Assembly: GCA_946406315.1 (NCBI GenBank)
Contig: CAMJKD010000005.1
Location: 1-64,000, forward strand
Direction of reading: 5' to 3'
DNA from: an uncultured Candidatus Saccharibacteria bacterium
GTDB taxonomy: Bacteria > Patescibacteriota > Saccharimonadia > Saccharimonadales > Saccharimonadaceae
Length of the DNA: 64,000 nucleotides
Made by a program: the position numbers and the translations under genes. Under the pieces are notes generated by a model, which was not told the DNA's origin, ran no database searches, and saw only the letters and a list, made by a program, of their open reading frames with translations. Shown here piece after piece: positions 25,731 to 33,058 of this stretch. Positions within the stretch are counted from its first letter, which is position 1. Each line of letters begins with the position of its first letter.

Positions 25731-26850
25731 AACGTTTCCTCCTTGAGAGTACTAACGACAGTACCAACATTACACCTGCAAATATCGCAATGCGCGCGAA
25801 CGCTTGCCAGTAATATTCCATGTCGCCGTTGTAGGCAAACAGGGCATAGTAACCGTCCGCAATCGCCGCAATCGGATTAACTTTCGCAAATAACGGCATC
25901 ATCGTCTCGAACTTATCGCGCAGAATCGGATCGCCCATCATGCCAGCAAAGAAGCAGCACAGCATAATTACTGAAATTAGTAAGCCATTCTTGAGGCCTT
26001 CGGACTTTTTGTTCGATGCGCCCACAAAGATACCGAGCGAGAGACCCGCGAGCACGCCCATCATACTGATGAGTAGTGTCCAGCCCGGCTCGGCCGCCAT
26101 CTGTACGCCTAGTACAAAGCGGATAAAGAAATATAGTACCAATTGTTGGATTGAGCAAACCACAAATCCTACCAGTAAATCTGCCACCATCACCATCGTT
26201 TTGTTCGTTGGCGATACACTTAAGCGTGCGCCCTTGGTCGAAAGATTCGCTTCATTATTCTTCGTTAGCTCAATGCCAATTAGCGATGCATATAGCGCCG
26301 CCATTGCCATCAATGTAAAGAAATAATTCACTGTAAAGTCTGTGTGCTCGGTATTATCGTCCTTTACGAAATCTTCCGTCATAATCTTACTGAAGCCATC
26401 TTCGCGCATCAAGTATTCCGGACTAGTCTGCGCAATTGCCGCCGCGGTGGTATTTAGCTCCGCGTATTGGTCGAGTGCATTCTTAATCAACGTCTGCCCA
26501 ATGTTGTTTTCCTTAATGAATAAATGCGCCTTATCATCCTTGAAGTCGATATAACTTTGCACTTCGCCATCGTCCAACTTTTTCCTCGCGTCTTCTGCGC
26601 TCGTAAACGAAATCTCGAAGCTCTTGTGTTTGTCTAGCTCCTTAAAGAACATGCGCCATTCACTATTCTCAGAAAGCGCATCCTGGACCACTGCCACCTT
26701 GGATGATTTGGACTCTTTCATCGCATTGAGACCACTAAACGCCGCATTGAACAAAATCGCCATGATGAACGGGAAAATCAGCACCCAAAACAGGCAGCTT
26801 TTGTTCCACAGTAGTACCTTCAATTTAGTTTTAAATACGTGCCAAAACAT
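25717..26850 (-). CDS. ABC-2 type transporter permease
   Basis: The 377-aa protein has the same layout as its neighbour: one N-terminal helix, an extracytoplasmic domain (about residues 45-185) and six C-terminal helices, with a short basic end. The two permeases most likely form a heterodimer over the ATPase encoded just upstream. Its start codon overlaps the ATPase stop (position 26850), so translation is coupled. Confidence 0.88.
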   Translation of the reverse strand: MFWHVFKTKLKVLLWNKSCLFWVLIFPFIMAILFNAAFSGLNAMKESKSSKVAVVQDALSENSEWRMFFKELDKHKSFEISFTSAEDARKKLDDGEVQSYIDFKDDKAHLFIKENNIGQTLIKNALDQYAELNTTAAAIAQTSPEYLMREDGFSKIMTEDFVKDDNTEHTDFTVNYFFTLMAMAALYASLIGIELTKNNEANLSTKGARLSVSPTNKTMVMVADLLVGFVVCSIQQLVLYFFIRFVLGVQMAAEPGWTLLISMMGVLAGLSLGIFVGASNKKSEGLKNGLLISVIMLCCFFAGMMGDPILRDKFETMMPLFAKVNPIAAIADGYYALFAYNGDMEYYWQAFARIAIFAGVMLVLSLVLSRRKRYDSI

Positions 26851-27788
26851 TAGTCACGGAGCTCCTTACCAGTTAATTCGAGGAACACATCGTTCAAGCT
26901 CGGAAGTTCCGAGAAGATGCGCTCATAGCTGAGCTCGTTCTTCTTCAAGAATTCAATTACGCTCGGGAGTTTTTCTTTGCCGCGTGCGAAGGTGAGTGCC
27001 AATTTGCCGTCGTCATACTTGGCTTCAAGCAAATTCGGCATCTTTTCAAACTCGGCCATAATCTTCTTATCCGGCTTCGCCATCTCAATCACGATGCGCT
27101 CGCCCATGGTGGTCATTTCTTTCAAAGACTCCTTCGTACCCTTGGCGATGATTTTACCCTTATCGAGAATTACGATGCGGTCGCAAATCTGCTCCACCTC
27201 TTCCATGTAGTGGGAAGTGTAGACAATGGTTGCACCGGCTTTATTTAATTTTACAATGCCCTCCAGAATCGCATTGCGGCTCTGTGGATCGACTGCCACC
27301 GTTGGCTCATCGAGGAAGATCAGTTTTGGTTTGTGCGCAATTCCGCAGGCAATGTTAAGGCGCCTTAGCAAACCACCCGAAAGCTGTTTTGGACGGAACT
27401 TCTTAAAGTCCTGCAGCGCCGTGAGTTTAATCGCGTCTTCTACATATTTCTTGCGGGTTTCTTTGTCGCGAATATACAAGCCACAGAAATAATCGATGTT
27501 GTCATAGACGTTTAGCTCGTTAAACACGGCTACGTCCTGGAATACCACGCCAATCTTGCGCTTAAGTTCATAGTTATCTGGCGACATCGTCTCGCCAAAG
27601 ATCTTAATCTCGCCCTTCTGATATTTCAGTAGAGAAAGAATACAGTTAATTGTGGTACTCTTGCCACTACCGTTCGGCCCTAAGAGACCAAAGATTCGAC
27701 CTTTCTCCACATAAATTGACAAATCATCTACGGCTTTAAACTTACCGTACAATTTTGTCAGGCCTTCAACCTCAATAATTTTTTCCAT
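26850..27788 (-). CDS. ABC transporter ATP-binding protein
   Basis: The 312-aa ATPase powers the ABC-2 exporter. It has Walker A 'GPNGSGKSTT', the signature 'LSGGLLRRLNIA' (LSGGxxRR form) and Walker B 'KLIFLDEPTVAVDP'. A switch His in 'YTSHYMEE' and a ~90-residue C-terminal extension are typical of DrrA/CcmA-like exporters. A TAAAAT box and GGAGGC lie directly before the ATG. Confidence 0.94.
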   Translation of the reverse strand: MEKIIEVEGLTKLYGKFKAVDDLSIYVEKGRIFGLLGPNGSGKSTTINCILSLLKYQKGEIKIFGETMSPDNYELKRKIGVVFQDVAVFNELNVYDNIDYFCGLYIRDKETRKKYVEDAIKLTALQDFKKFRPKQLSGGLLRRLNIACGIAHKPKLIFLDEPTVAVDPQSRNAILEGIVKLNKAGATIVYTSHYMEEVEQICDRIVILDKGKIIAKGTKESLKEMTTMGERIVIEMAKPDKKIMAEFEKMPNLLEAKYDDGKLALTFARGKEKLPSVIEFLKKNELSYERIFSELPSLNDVFLELTGKELRD

Positions 27789-27977
27789 GCCTCCATTTTA
27801 CCAGATAACAAATGAACGGGAAGCTCTCGCAATAGAAGCACACTACTCCGCGCAAGGACTTTACATTTTCTTTTATCAGATTAGGAACGGTATGTCCAAC
27901 GATTTAATTAAAGCCTACGCGCAAGAAGTTGTAGTCTCCCCCCTATGTTCTTTGTATATGAGTAAAACCTGGTTAAT

Positions 27978-27989
27978 TAAGGCCCACCA
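27978..27989 (+). repeat. Copy of the tRNA-Val 3' end
   Basis: TAAGGCCCACCA is identical to the last 12 nt of the tRNA-Val gene (24437-24448) and is preceded by a CTGGTT also present in the tRNA T arm. It lies in the 250-bp gap 27789-28036, in which I see no gene. Confidence 0.6.
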
Positions 27990-28036
27990 AGTCAAGATTG
28001 CCCGCAAGGGTTATTTTTGTATTCTCGAAACGTTAT

Positions 28037-28309
28037 CTAAAACACTATAGCATCAGTAACATCGTCGTCGATTTCCAAAATTGTCTTTCCACCAAAGCAC
28101 TTAATCGTAAAAATTTCTTCAGGAGTTTTTACGGTTGCTATTTTTGTTCCAGAAGTTACATCTGGCTCAAACTCCCAAATGCTATACTGGCCATCTGGCT
28201 CTCGCTCCATTTCATACTCGCGTCCGTTATATTTGAACTCTATCTCATGATAATTAACAAGAGCTTCGGTATATTGAGCAATGAGATCGCTGTAATCTTC
28301 CGTTTTCAT
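28037..28309 (-). CDS. Small immunity-like protein, 90 aa
   Basis: The soluble, acidic 90-aa protein has the layout 'EAL-x5-EIEFKYNGREYEME' followed by '...TPEEIFTIKCFGGKTILEI'. I associate this shape with short Firmicutes proteins encoded after phage- or toxin-related genes, but I cannot name the family with certainty. It overlaps the preceding gene by 4 bp (ATGA) and its AGGAG site lies inside it. The product of the 58-aa gene at 38176 keeps both ends of this pattern but lacks the middle. An immunity or antitoxin role is inference from context. Confidence 0.7.
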   Translation of the reverse strand: MKTEDYSDLIAQYTEALVNYHEIEFKYNGREYEMEREPDGQYSIWEFEPDVTSGTKIATVKTPEEIFTIKCFGGKTILEIDDDVTDAIVF

Positions 28310-28704
28310 AAGTCAACTCCTTTTAGGAACTTCTTATATATATTATACAATGCCTGGTTGAGGATGCCTTTTTCCTTTGAAGCGATTATCTCGGGTTCTC
28401 CTTGACGTTGACTATTTTTGTAGCGATGAATATGGAGATTTGGATATTTTCCCCCATGGCGGCCATAATCAATCACAAATTCTAGACTACGATCTTCCCC
28501 ATACTGGCAAAACTGCTTAAAGCTGCCGTCTGGATTAAGCAAAATATATGCCGTTCCTGGCGTATTAGAGAATGGAGGAAGCGATTGCTTCTCTTTTCCT
28601 TTAGTCTTCTTCTTTAAGACTTTAACACCATACATACTCCCAGCCTCTTCCCAGCCGTATTCTTTAAATCCCCCGGTTTTAAGGTATGCACCTGTGCTAC
28701 CCAT
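28306..28704 (-). CDS. Possible toxin-like domain protein, 132 aa
   Basis: The 132-aa protein has a Gly-rich N-terminus, then 'SNTPGTAYILLNPDGSFKQ' and 'VIDYGRHGGKYPNLHIHRY'. Motifs of the type DxxxH..(P)HxH at the C-terminus occur in nuclease-like toxin domains attached to phage or secretion-system proteins; I infer this from motif shape only. It has a strong AAGGAGG site located within the upstream DUF4417-like gene (8-bp overlap). The immunity-like gene follows directly. No secretion signal is visible. Confidence 0.65.
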   Translation of the reverse strand: MGSTGAYLKTGGFKEYGWEEAGSMYGVKVLKKKTKGKEKQSLPPFSNTPGTAYILLNPDGSFKQFCQYGEDRSLEFVIDYGRHGGKYPNLHIHRYKNSQRQGEPEIIASKEKGILNQALYNIYKKFLKGVDL

Positions 28705-29347
28705 TTTGTTTCCTCCTTATTGATAAGCGTTGTGAAAAATTGGGATAATAAACAATATTATCGAAAAGCGCATCCAGCTCTGACACGGGGCCACCAGCAA
28801 TGATGAGATGTGATGGATTGAGTCGTTTTTGTAGCTCAATCGCCCCATCAATGAGCATCTCGTGGCTCACGAAGTTTTGCATAGAACCATTCGTTGATAT
28901 CGCAACGGACGAATTTGGTGGTAGGCCATCTAGGCACCACTCGAAGTCGCGCGGATAGGCGTATGAGACTACCGGAATAACATTTATGCCATTGCTTTGC
29001 AGATAGTAATCAATTTCCCGGTTCCTGCCTACGCTTTCTTTTCTGTGATAGGCCGGCATATCACGGTAAGCAGAATAATCTGTTCCGATTACGCCGTCAG
29101 CGTTACGATAGTGTTCCAAATATTTATCGCAATTTGCATAGACGCAATTAAAGAAGTAGTCATAAACGAAATGATCTACCCAATACCCTTTCGGGTATCC
29201 TTTTGCTCGCCATTCATTAAATGAAATGACATTGTTGGGGATAGCCTGAGTGGGGCTAAGTTTTGGAAAACCTTCGGAACCGACGAGCTCCGCACCTTTT
29301 GTATATTTTGAGTATTTGAAGGACTCCTCCTGGCGATTATGGGACAT
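28697..29347 (-). CDS. DUF4417-family protein
   Basis: The 216-aa protein matches the DUF4417 pattern. It has 'IPNNVISFNEW', 'VDHFVYDYFFNCVYANCDKYLEHY', 'GVIGTDYSAYRDMP', 'NGINVIPVVSY', 'WCLDGLPPNSSVAIST' and 'LIIAGGP'. The family is common in Firmicutes phages and mobile elements and has no known activity. ATG 29347 is preferred over 29380 because AGGAGG lies 4 nt upstream. It is first of a three-gene overlapping operon. An AT-rich TATTAT-like -10 lies near 29410. Confidence 0.82.
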   Translation of the reverse strand: MSHNRQEESFKYSKYTKGAELVGSEGFPKLSPTQAIPNNVISFNEWRAKGYPKGYWVDHFVYDYFFNCVYANCDKYLEHYRNADGVIGTDYSAYRDMPAYHRKESVGRNREIDYYLQSNGINVIPVVSYAYPRDFEWCLDGLPPNSSVAISTNGSMQNFVSHEMLIDGAIELQKRLNPSHLIIAGGPVSELDALFDNIVYYPNFSQRLSIRRKQNG

Positions 29348-29940
29348 ATACCTCCTCGTCCACTTAAGTTTGTTTCCCATACCGCTCGAGTTTGCCCGGA
29401 TTCTGCTTTTGATATAATATTTAGTGCATATCCGAACAAAAACGAGGATATAGCTCTCAGCGTATTCGGATCATTTAGCGGTGAACGAGTACGCTTTTTT
29501 GTAGTGAGTTTTTTAGGCGACACTTCCTATAAGAAAAGGCGCCTACTTGCAGACATGGACTTCGCTTTCTAACTCCTTATCTTCAAGTAGACGCCGTTAT
29601 AATCGGTGTCAACTTGTCCCCGGACAGTTATTCAACGAAAAGCCCACACCTATTCATGCCCACCTTCCGTCTCTAGACCTCACTGTCTCTCAAGGACACT
29701 ATAATCGTAGCATGTTTTCAATATAGCTGCAACACCCTTTATAGGGGTTATGCTTCCAAATTACCCCTGTTATACCGTATATGCCAATGATTGCAAGCAT
29801 AAGTGTCATACCCCTGTCAAGCATTAACACTACACCTGTGGAAAACCTGTGGAAAAGTGCTATTTTTGGTCTATTATTTTTCTTGAATTATTTCATAATA
29901 AAAATGTTGTATTATTTACATTTTTAATTTCATTTTTGCA
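29348..29940. other. Gene-poor stretch
   Basis: I see no convincing gene. Two ~9-bp DnaA-box-like words (TGTGGAAAA, complement of TTTTCCACA) lie 11 bp apart at about 29836-29855. Short repeats of the type CAGGGGTA occur near 29770-29815. TATAAT-like boxes near 29412 and 29598 could start short transcripts. Confidence 0.4.
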
Positions 29941-29943
29941 CTA

Positions 29944-30020
29944 TTAAGAATATCGGCCTGGATTATGGTTCTAACTTTGCGCACTAAGGTCCACCAAACG
30001 GTTTATAAAATAATTCGCAA
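29944..30020 (+). repeat. Hybrid repeat: copy of the 42447 repeat fused to tRNA-Val 3'-flank
   Basis: The left ~50 bp (from ATTAAGAATATCGG to TCCACCA) match 42447-42497 with about six mismatches. From TAAGGTCCACCA (29985-29996) onward it instead matches the tRNA-Val end and its downstream flank, including the 16 bp GGTTTATAAAATAATT and then CGCAATCTAT. Confidence 0.75.
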
Positions 30021-30084
30021 TCTATTCCTACTCTTTGCGATTCTGTTAAATCCCTTATAAAAATAGAGGGCTATTTTTATGTCA

Positions 30085-30169
30085 TTTTTACGACAAAAAC
30101 TGCCAAAAATACGGTTTTTACTCTTGTTAAAATGTCTGTTAATACCCTAAACAATTTAGTCTAAAAAAG
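30085..30169 (+). repeat. Interspersed intergenic repeat, right module (copy a)
   Basis: Shares the string around ACTGCCAAAAATAC, TGTTAAAATGTCTGTTAATACCCTAA and ATTTAGTCTAAAAAA with copies at 39105-39172 and 39908-39993. All three lie just past the 3' end of a minus-strand accessory gene. Confidence 0.7.
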
Positions 30170-30200
30170 ATTGTTTTGACGGTTTTCTCAAAAAAGGAAT

Positions 30201-30223
30201 CCCCCGATTCAATGAATCAGGGG
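30201..30223 (-). terminator. Terminator of the truncated paralogue
   Basis: Stem CCCC-GATTC/GAATC-GGGG with loop AAT and a T-rich stretch on the minus strand. It is the counterpart of the hairpin at 40027-40049. Confidence 0.7.
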
Positions 30224-30261
30224 AAGTGATGATTTGGTCGAAACAAGGTGAGGAAAGAGGC

Positions 30262-30615
30262 TTAGGCCATCTTCCACTCATCGAGGGTAATCACGAGGCG
30301 CCCCTCGTCCCGATCGTACAGAATCTCGAGCCCAAGGCCCTCATAGAGATACCCGATTTCATGCTGGTCGGCAGAGTAAACCTTGCCTCTCGACACCACA
30401 TAGAACGTAGCATCATAGCCGCATCCTGATTCGCCCCACGTCAGTCTAAAAACGTCTCCGTTCTTAGCCTTAACGATGACAGCATCCCGGGGCCTGATTC
30501 GTCCAGCCACTCCATCAGCGCCATTTCCCCGAGCAATCAGCTCGGCTTCCTGGTCTTTAGGAGCCTTGACGCAAACCGTAGCGAGAAGAGACGATGCAAA
30601 TATTTTCACCGCCAA
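30262..30615 (-). pseudogene. 5'-truncated paralogue of the 40093 gene
   Basis: The 117-aa frame from a TTG codon matches the C-terminal half of the 199-aa protein at 40093, including 'ELIARGNGADG-AGRI', 'VKAK-GDVFRLTWG-SG-GYDATFYVVS-GKVYSA' and 'LGLEI'. Homology starts at the codons for 'APKDQEAEL'. Upstream sequence is unrelated and carries, in another frame after AAAGGA, a protein-like stretch ('IQDYIKIKEKEAIARGKA') without a start codon. So the gene has lost its start, leader and first ~90 codons, probably by a deletion that fused two genes out of frame. Confidence 0.75.
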
Positions 30616-30788
30616 AAAGTACAGCTTTTACGGCCTTTCCGCGAGCTATGGCTTCTTTTTCTTTAATTTTGATATAATCTTGTATAGATAGATTCCTTTC
30701 TTTATTTGTCGTTATTTAGAGTTTAGAAATCTATCTTTTTTGTTTCAAGCTTTTTATGTTGCAAAGGTCCTGGACCCTAACGATGTAT

Positions 30789-30817
30789 TTGACTTTTTGG
30801 CGTGTTTATGACATAAT
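30789..30817 (+). promoter_or_regulatory. Promoter of the 30880 gene, same design as at 1118
   Basis: TTGACT (30789-30794), a 17-bp spacer and CATAAT (30812-30817), with the same TTGACTTTTTG and TATGACATAAT blocks as the promoter 29.7 kb away. Confidence 0.78.
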
Positions 30818-30879
30818 GATAAGATATAGCCTGTTAGCTAGAACCTTAAAACTCTGATTATAGAAAGGACGTGGTTTTT

Positions 30880-32220
30880 ATGCCGAACTACACGAGCAAT
30901 ATTAAGGAACTCCCCGCTTATAAAGAGCTAGTAAAACAGTTCAGGAAGAAGGGATACACGAAAGGAATTGAACAGTGGAAGTCGAGGAGTGTTGCCGTAG
31001 GAACCGCTGGTTACTATATTGATAAAGTCAAACACGGAAACGTGAGGGTTGAGGACGTTCCTGGCAATTTATTGCGGGAGGTCCTTCTCTATAGCGCCTC
31101 TGGGTGCTACAAAGCAGTTTACGACTATATCGAGCAACATCCCGACCAGTTTGATCGACAGTTCTGGAAAGATGCTACTTCAGCTGACTATTACAATATC
31201 CTTTTTAAGGATCATAATATCTTTGATATTATGCCGGACGAGTATCTCGACGAAGAGATGGCAATGTGCGCGATGTTTGCCGCAATCGATATGCGGTATT
31301 GCGAACGACGCAATGAATGCGAAGGATGGTTTTATACTGTCCATAGAAGAAAACCGGAAATCTTAACCCGCGAAATGTATATCCTGGGCGCAAGATGCTT
31401 TGCAGCAAAAAATAGCGACAAGAACGAATTTCTAGCTATTACTCCGGAAGAGCATCGTACACCAGAGTACTGGCTCGCATTGTGCTTATGCAATGATACT
31501 CCGGTTATGACGGATGTCCCGACGGAGATGCTAACCGAAGATTTCTTGATGGGAATCTTTCTTTCGGACACGCAAACCATCAGGGGCTTCACGGAAGAAA
31601 CACTCGAGAGAGATGTTGTGTTCAGGGGTGAGACGGTTAAGATGTGGCAGGCTGCCATTCTTTATTCTGGCGATACGATTCGCGACATCTCGCTCAACGA
31701 AGAAAGAATCGCATTCTTCCGCTCGAAGTACGACAAAGACTCTTCTGAGTACGAGTATGCGTTCAAGGACCATTACAAAGCCTATCTACGCAAGCAGAAA
31801 GACATACCGACGCCGGGCGAATCGAGTAACCTCCTGGCTTCTATACTTACGCTCGGAATCGCTATGGGCGGAGGCGACAGCAATAGAGCAATTGACGAGG
31901 CCAGTGAAGCGTCGAGATCGATGAGAAAAAACCAGACGTCTCTGCCGATTCATCTAAGCGGAAGGGTGCCGAACGAGTATTGCAAGATATACGACAAAGA
32001 AGAGTATCTGCTGGAAGTCTACAAAAAGCTCGGCATTCAGGTGATAGAAGAATTAGATTACTTTTATTACTCCGTTGAATTGCCGGACACACTCACTATC
32101 GTCGACGATGAATACGGTCGCTGTGTCAAAGAAGGCGACAAAATTTTACTCCATTTTCGCGACCTTGGACCTTTCTATGACAGAAGTGTCTACGTTGACG
32201 AAATCAATGTAGCCATATAA
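30880..32220 (+). CDS. Unknown 446-aa soluble protein with helical repeats
   Basis: The protein has no signal or membrane segment. Its middle (about residues 110-250) carries recurring units such as 'IMPDEYLDEEMAMCAMFAA', 'ITPEEHRTPEYWLALCL' and 'VPTEMLTEDFLMGIFL'. This 'xxxP-E--T-E-----' rhythm resembles the helical repeats of DUF4116-type proteins. The C-terminal 80 residues form a separate mixed domain. Start 30880 has AAAGGA 10 nt upstream, unlike the GTG at 30871. Codon use is GC-richer than the neighbours. It is a single-gene unit with its own promoter and terminator; function unknown. Confidence 0.8.
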   Translation: MPNYTSNIKELPAYKELVKQFRKKGYTKGIEQWKSRSVAVGTAGYYIDKVKHGNVRVEDVPGNLLREVLLYSASGCYKAVYDYIEQHPDQFDRQFWKDATSADYYNILFKDHNIFDIMPDEYLDEEMAMCAMFAAIDMRYCERRNECEGWFYTVHRRKPEILTREMYILGARCFAAKNSDKNEFLAITPEEHRTPEYWLALCLCNDTPVMTDVPTEMLTEDFLMGIFLSDTQTIRGFTEETLERDVVFRGETVKMWQAAILYSGDTIRDISLNEERIAFFRSKYDKDSSEYEYAFKDHYKAYLRKQKDIPTPGESSNLLASILTLGIAMGGGDSNRAIDEASEASRSMRKNQTSLPIHLSGRVPNEYCKIYDKEEYLLEVYKKLGIQVIEELDYFYYSVELPDTLTIVDDEYGRCVKEGDKILLHFRDLGPFYDRSVYVDEINVAI

Positions 32221-32225
32221 GAAGA

Positions 32226-32251
32226 GCCCCGCATTGCTGCGGGGCCTTTTT
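32226..32251 (+). terminator. Terminator of the 30880 gene
   Basis: Stem GCCCCGC/GCGGGGC, loop ATTGCT, then CTTTTT. Confidence 0.92.
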
Positions 32252-32292
32252 GTAGCGTAAAACCACTGACTAGGCTAGTGGTTTTACGCTAC
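32252..32292. other. Perfect 16-bp inverted repeat (long hairpin)
   Basis: GTAGCGTAAAACCACT (32252-32267) and its exact complement (32277-32292) flank a 9-nt loop GACTAGGCT. It starts directly after the T run of the preceding terminator and is followed by another terminator, so it may be a small RNA, a protein-binding palindrome or a mini-element. Confidence 0.8.
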
Positions 32293-32301
32293 AATAATTA
32301 T

Positions 32302-32327
32302 ACGCAAGATTTCTTCTTGCGTTTTTT
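32302..32327 (+). terminator. Second terminator after the palindrome
   Basis: Stem ACGCAAGA/TCTTGCGT, loop TTTCT, then T6. Confidence 0.85.
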
Positions 32328-32416
32328 GCTAACGCAAAAAGTGTCTCCTTCTACCACTACTCCGCGGCGGGCGGAGCCACCATCGACCTAGAAAGTTAAT
32401 TAAGGAGAAAGAAAAA

Positions 32417-32746
32417 ATGAACGACACTACGAACTATCTACTGTTTTTGTGTACCCAAAGAAGTCAATATCTTATGAGCGGAAAGCAATTATACGATAGA
32501 GTCTTGAGCTCTATCAAGGAAAAGGACCTCTCCGACAATCTTAAGAAGCAATTACTAGTAGAGTTGTATAGATATTCCTTTTATGAAGGTACTCAAACTA
32601 GTCCAGATGCAAGAGGCGATAATGATCTTAAAGTTGGCATTCTGTTGAATATCGAGAAGGCTGCAAACGGCGAAGAGAGTGAACTTGATAACGCCAAAAA
32701 GCAAACGACATGCTTAGGAGCTTTATTGATGTCCCAGACAATCTAA
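32417..32746 (+). CDS. Hypothetical soluble protein, 109 aa
   Basis: An all-helical, charged 109-aa protein without signal peptide or recognised domain. Its ATG follows AAGGAG with a slightly long 10-nt spacer. It stands alone between the palindrome/terminator block and the intergenic repeat at 32873. A composite terminator lies at 32797. A CTCCGC/GCGGAG hairpin near 32360 lies in its leader. Confidence 0.65.
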   Translation: MNDTTNYLLFLCTQRSQYLMSGKQLYDRVLSSIKEKDLSDNLKKQLLVELYRYSFYEGTQTSPDARGDNDLKVGILLNIEKAANGEESELDNAKKQTTCLGALLMSQTI

Positions 32747-32796
32747 TTAAAGCATTGGATTGGGGCAAGGATAAACAATTCTAAACTCATATTATT

Positions 32797-32844
32797 GAAG
32801 TTCTTGCACGGAGTGTAACGCTCCTACCGCAGGAACTTCTTTTT
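32797..32844 (+). terminator. Terminator of the 109-aa gene
   Basis: An outer 11-bp stem GAAGTTCTTGC/GCAGGAACTTC (one G-T-type position) encloses a smaller GGAG/CTCC hairpin and is followed by T5. Confidence 0.8.
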
Positions 32845-32872
32845 GCAGTATTCGAGTAATCTAGCTCTACGA

Positions 32873-32920
32873 CCTTCTTTATAAATTGTTAATACCCGCC
32901 CAATCCGCCCCCCACAACCA
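32873..32920 (+). repeat. Interspersed intergenic repeat, left module (copy b)
   Basis: TTATAAATTGTTAATACCC through CAATCCGCCCCCCACAACCA resembles 38930-38960 and 39788-39821. The rest of the 312-bp gap (32921-33058) holds a CCACCC...GGGGTGG hairpin followed by T6 near 32940-32992, probably a terminator. Confidence 0.55.
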
Positions 32921-33058
32921 CGGTTAGCTTATTCTAACCCACCCATAATTTGTGCATTTTGTCAAAATGTAACAGGGGTGGATTTTTTATTTTGCACAAA
33001 AATCTAAAAGTTTTGATTAAAGTTGGGCAATCTAGAGGTAAATCGCGTTATTCAAACC

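Noticed and set aside
27787-28405. Plus-strand frames of 87 and 135 codons
   Set aside because: They cover a tRNA-end repeat and the antisense of the immunity-like and toxin-like genes, with no ribosome sites.
29339-29572. 77-codon plus-strand frame
   Set aside because: No ribosome site, and its first part is antisense to the DUF4417-like gene start. The remainder shows no recognisable domain.
29970-29996. Possible additional tRNA gene ending in TCCACCA
   Set aside because: Only a T-arm-like and 3'-end-like part is present. No acceptor, D or anticodon arm can be folded, so it is a repeat or relic.
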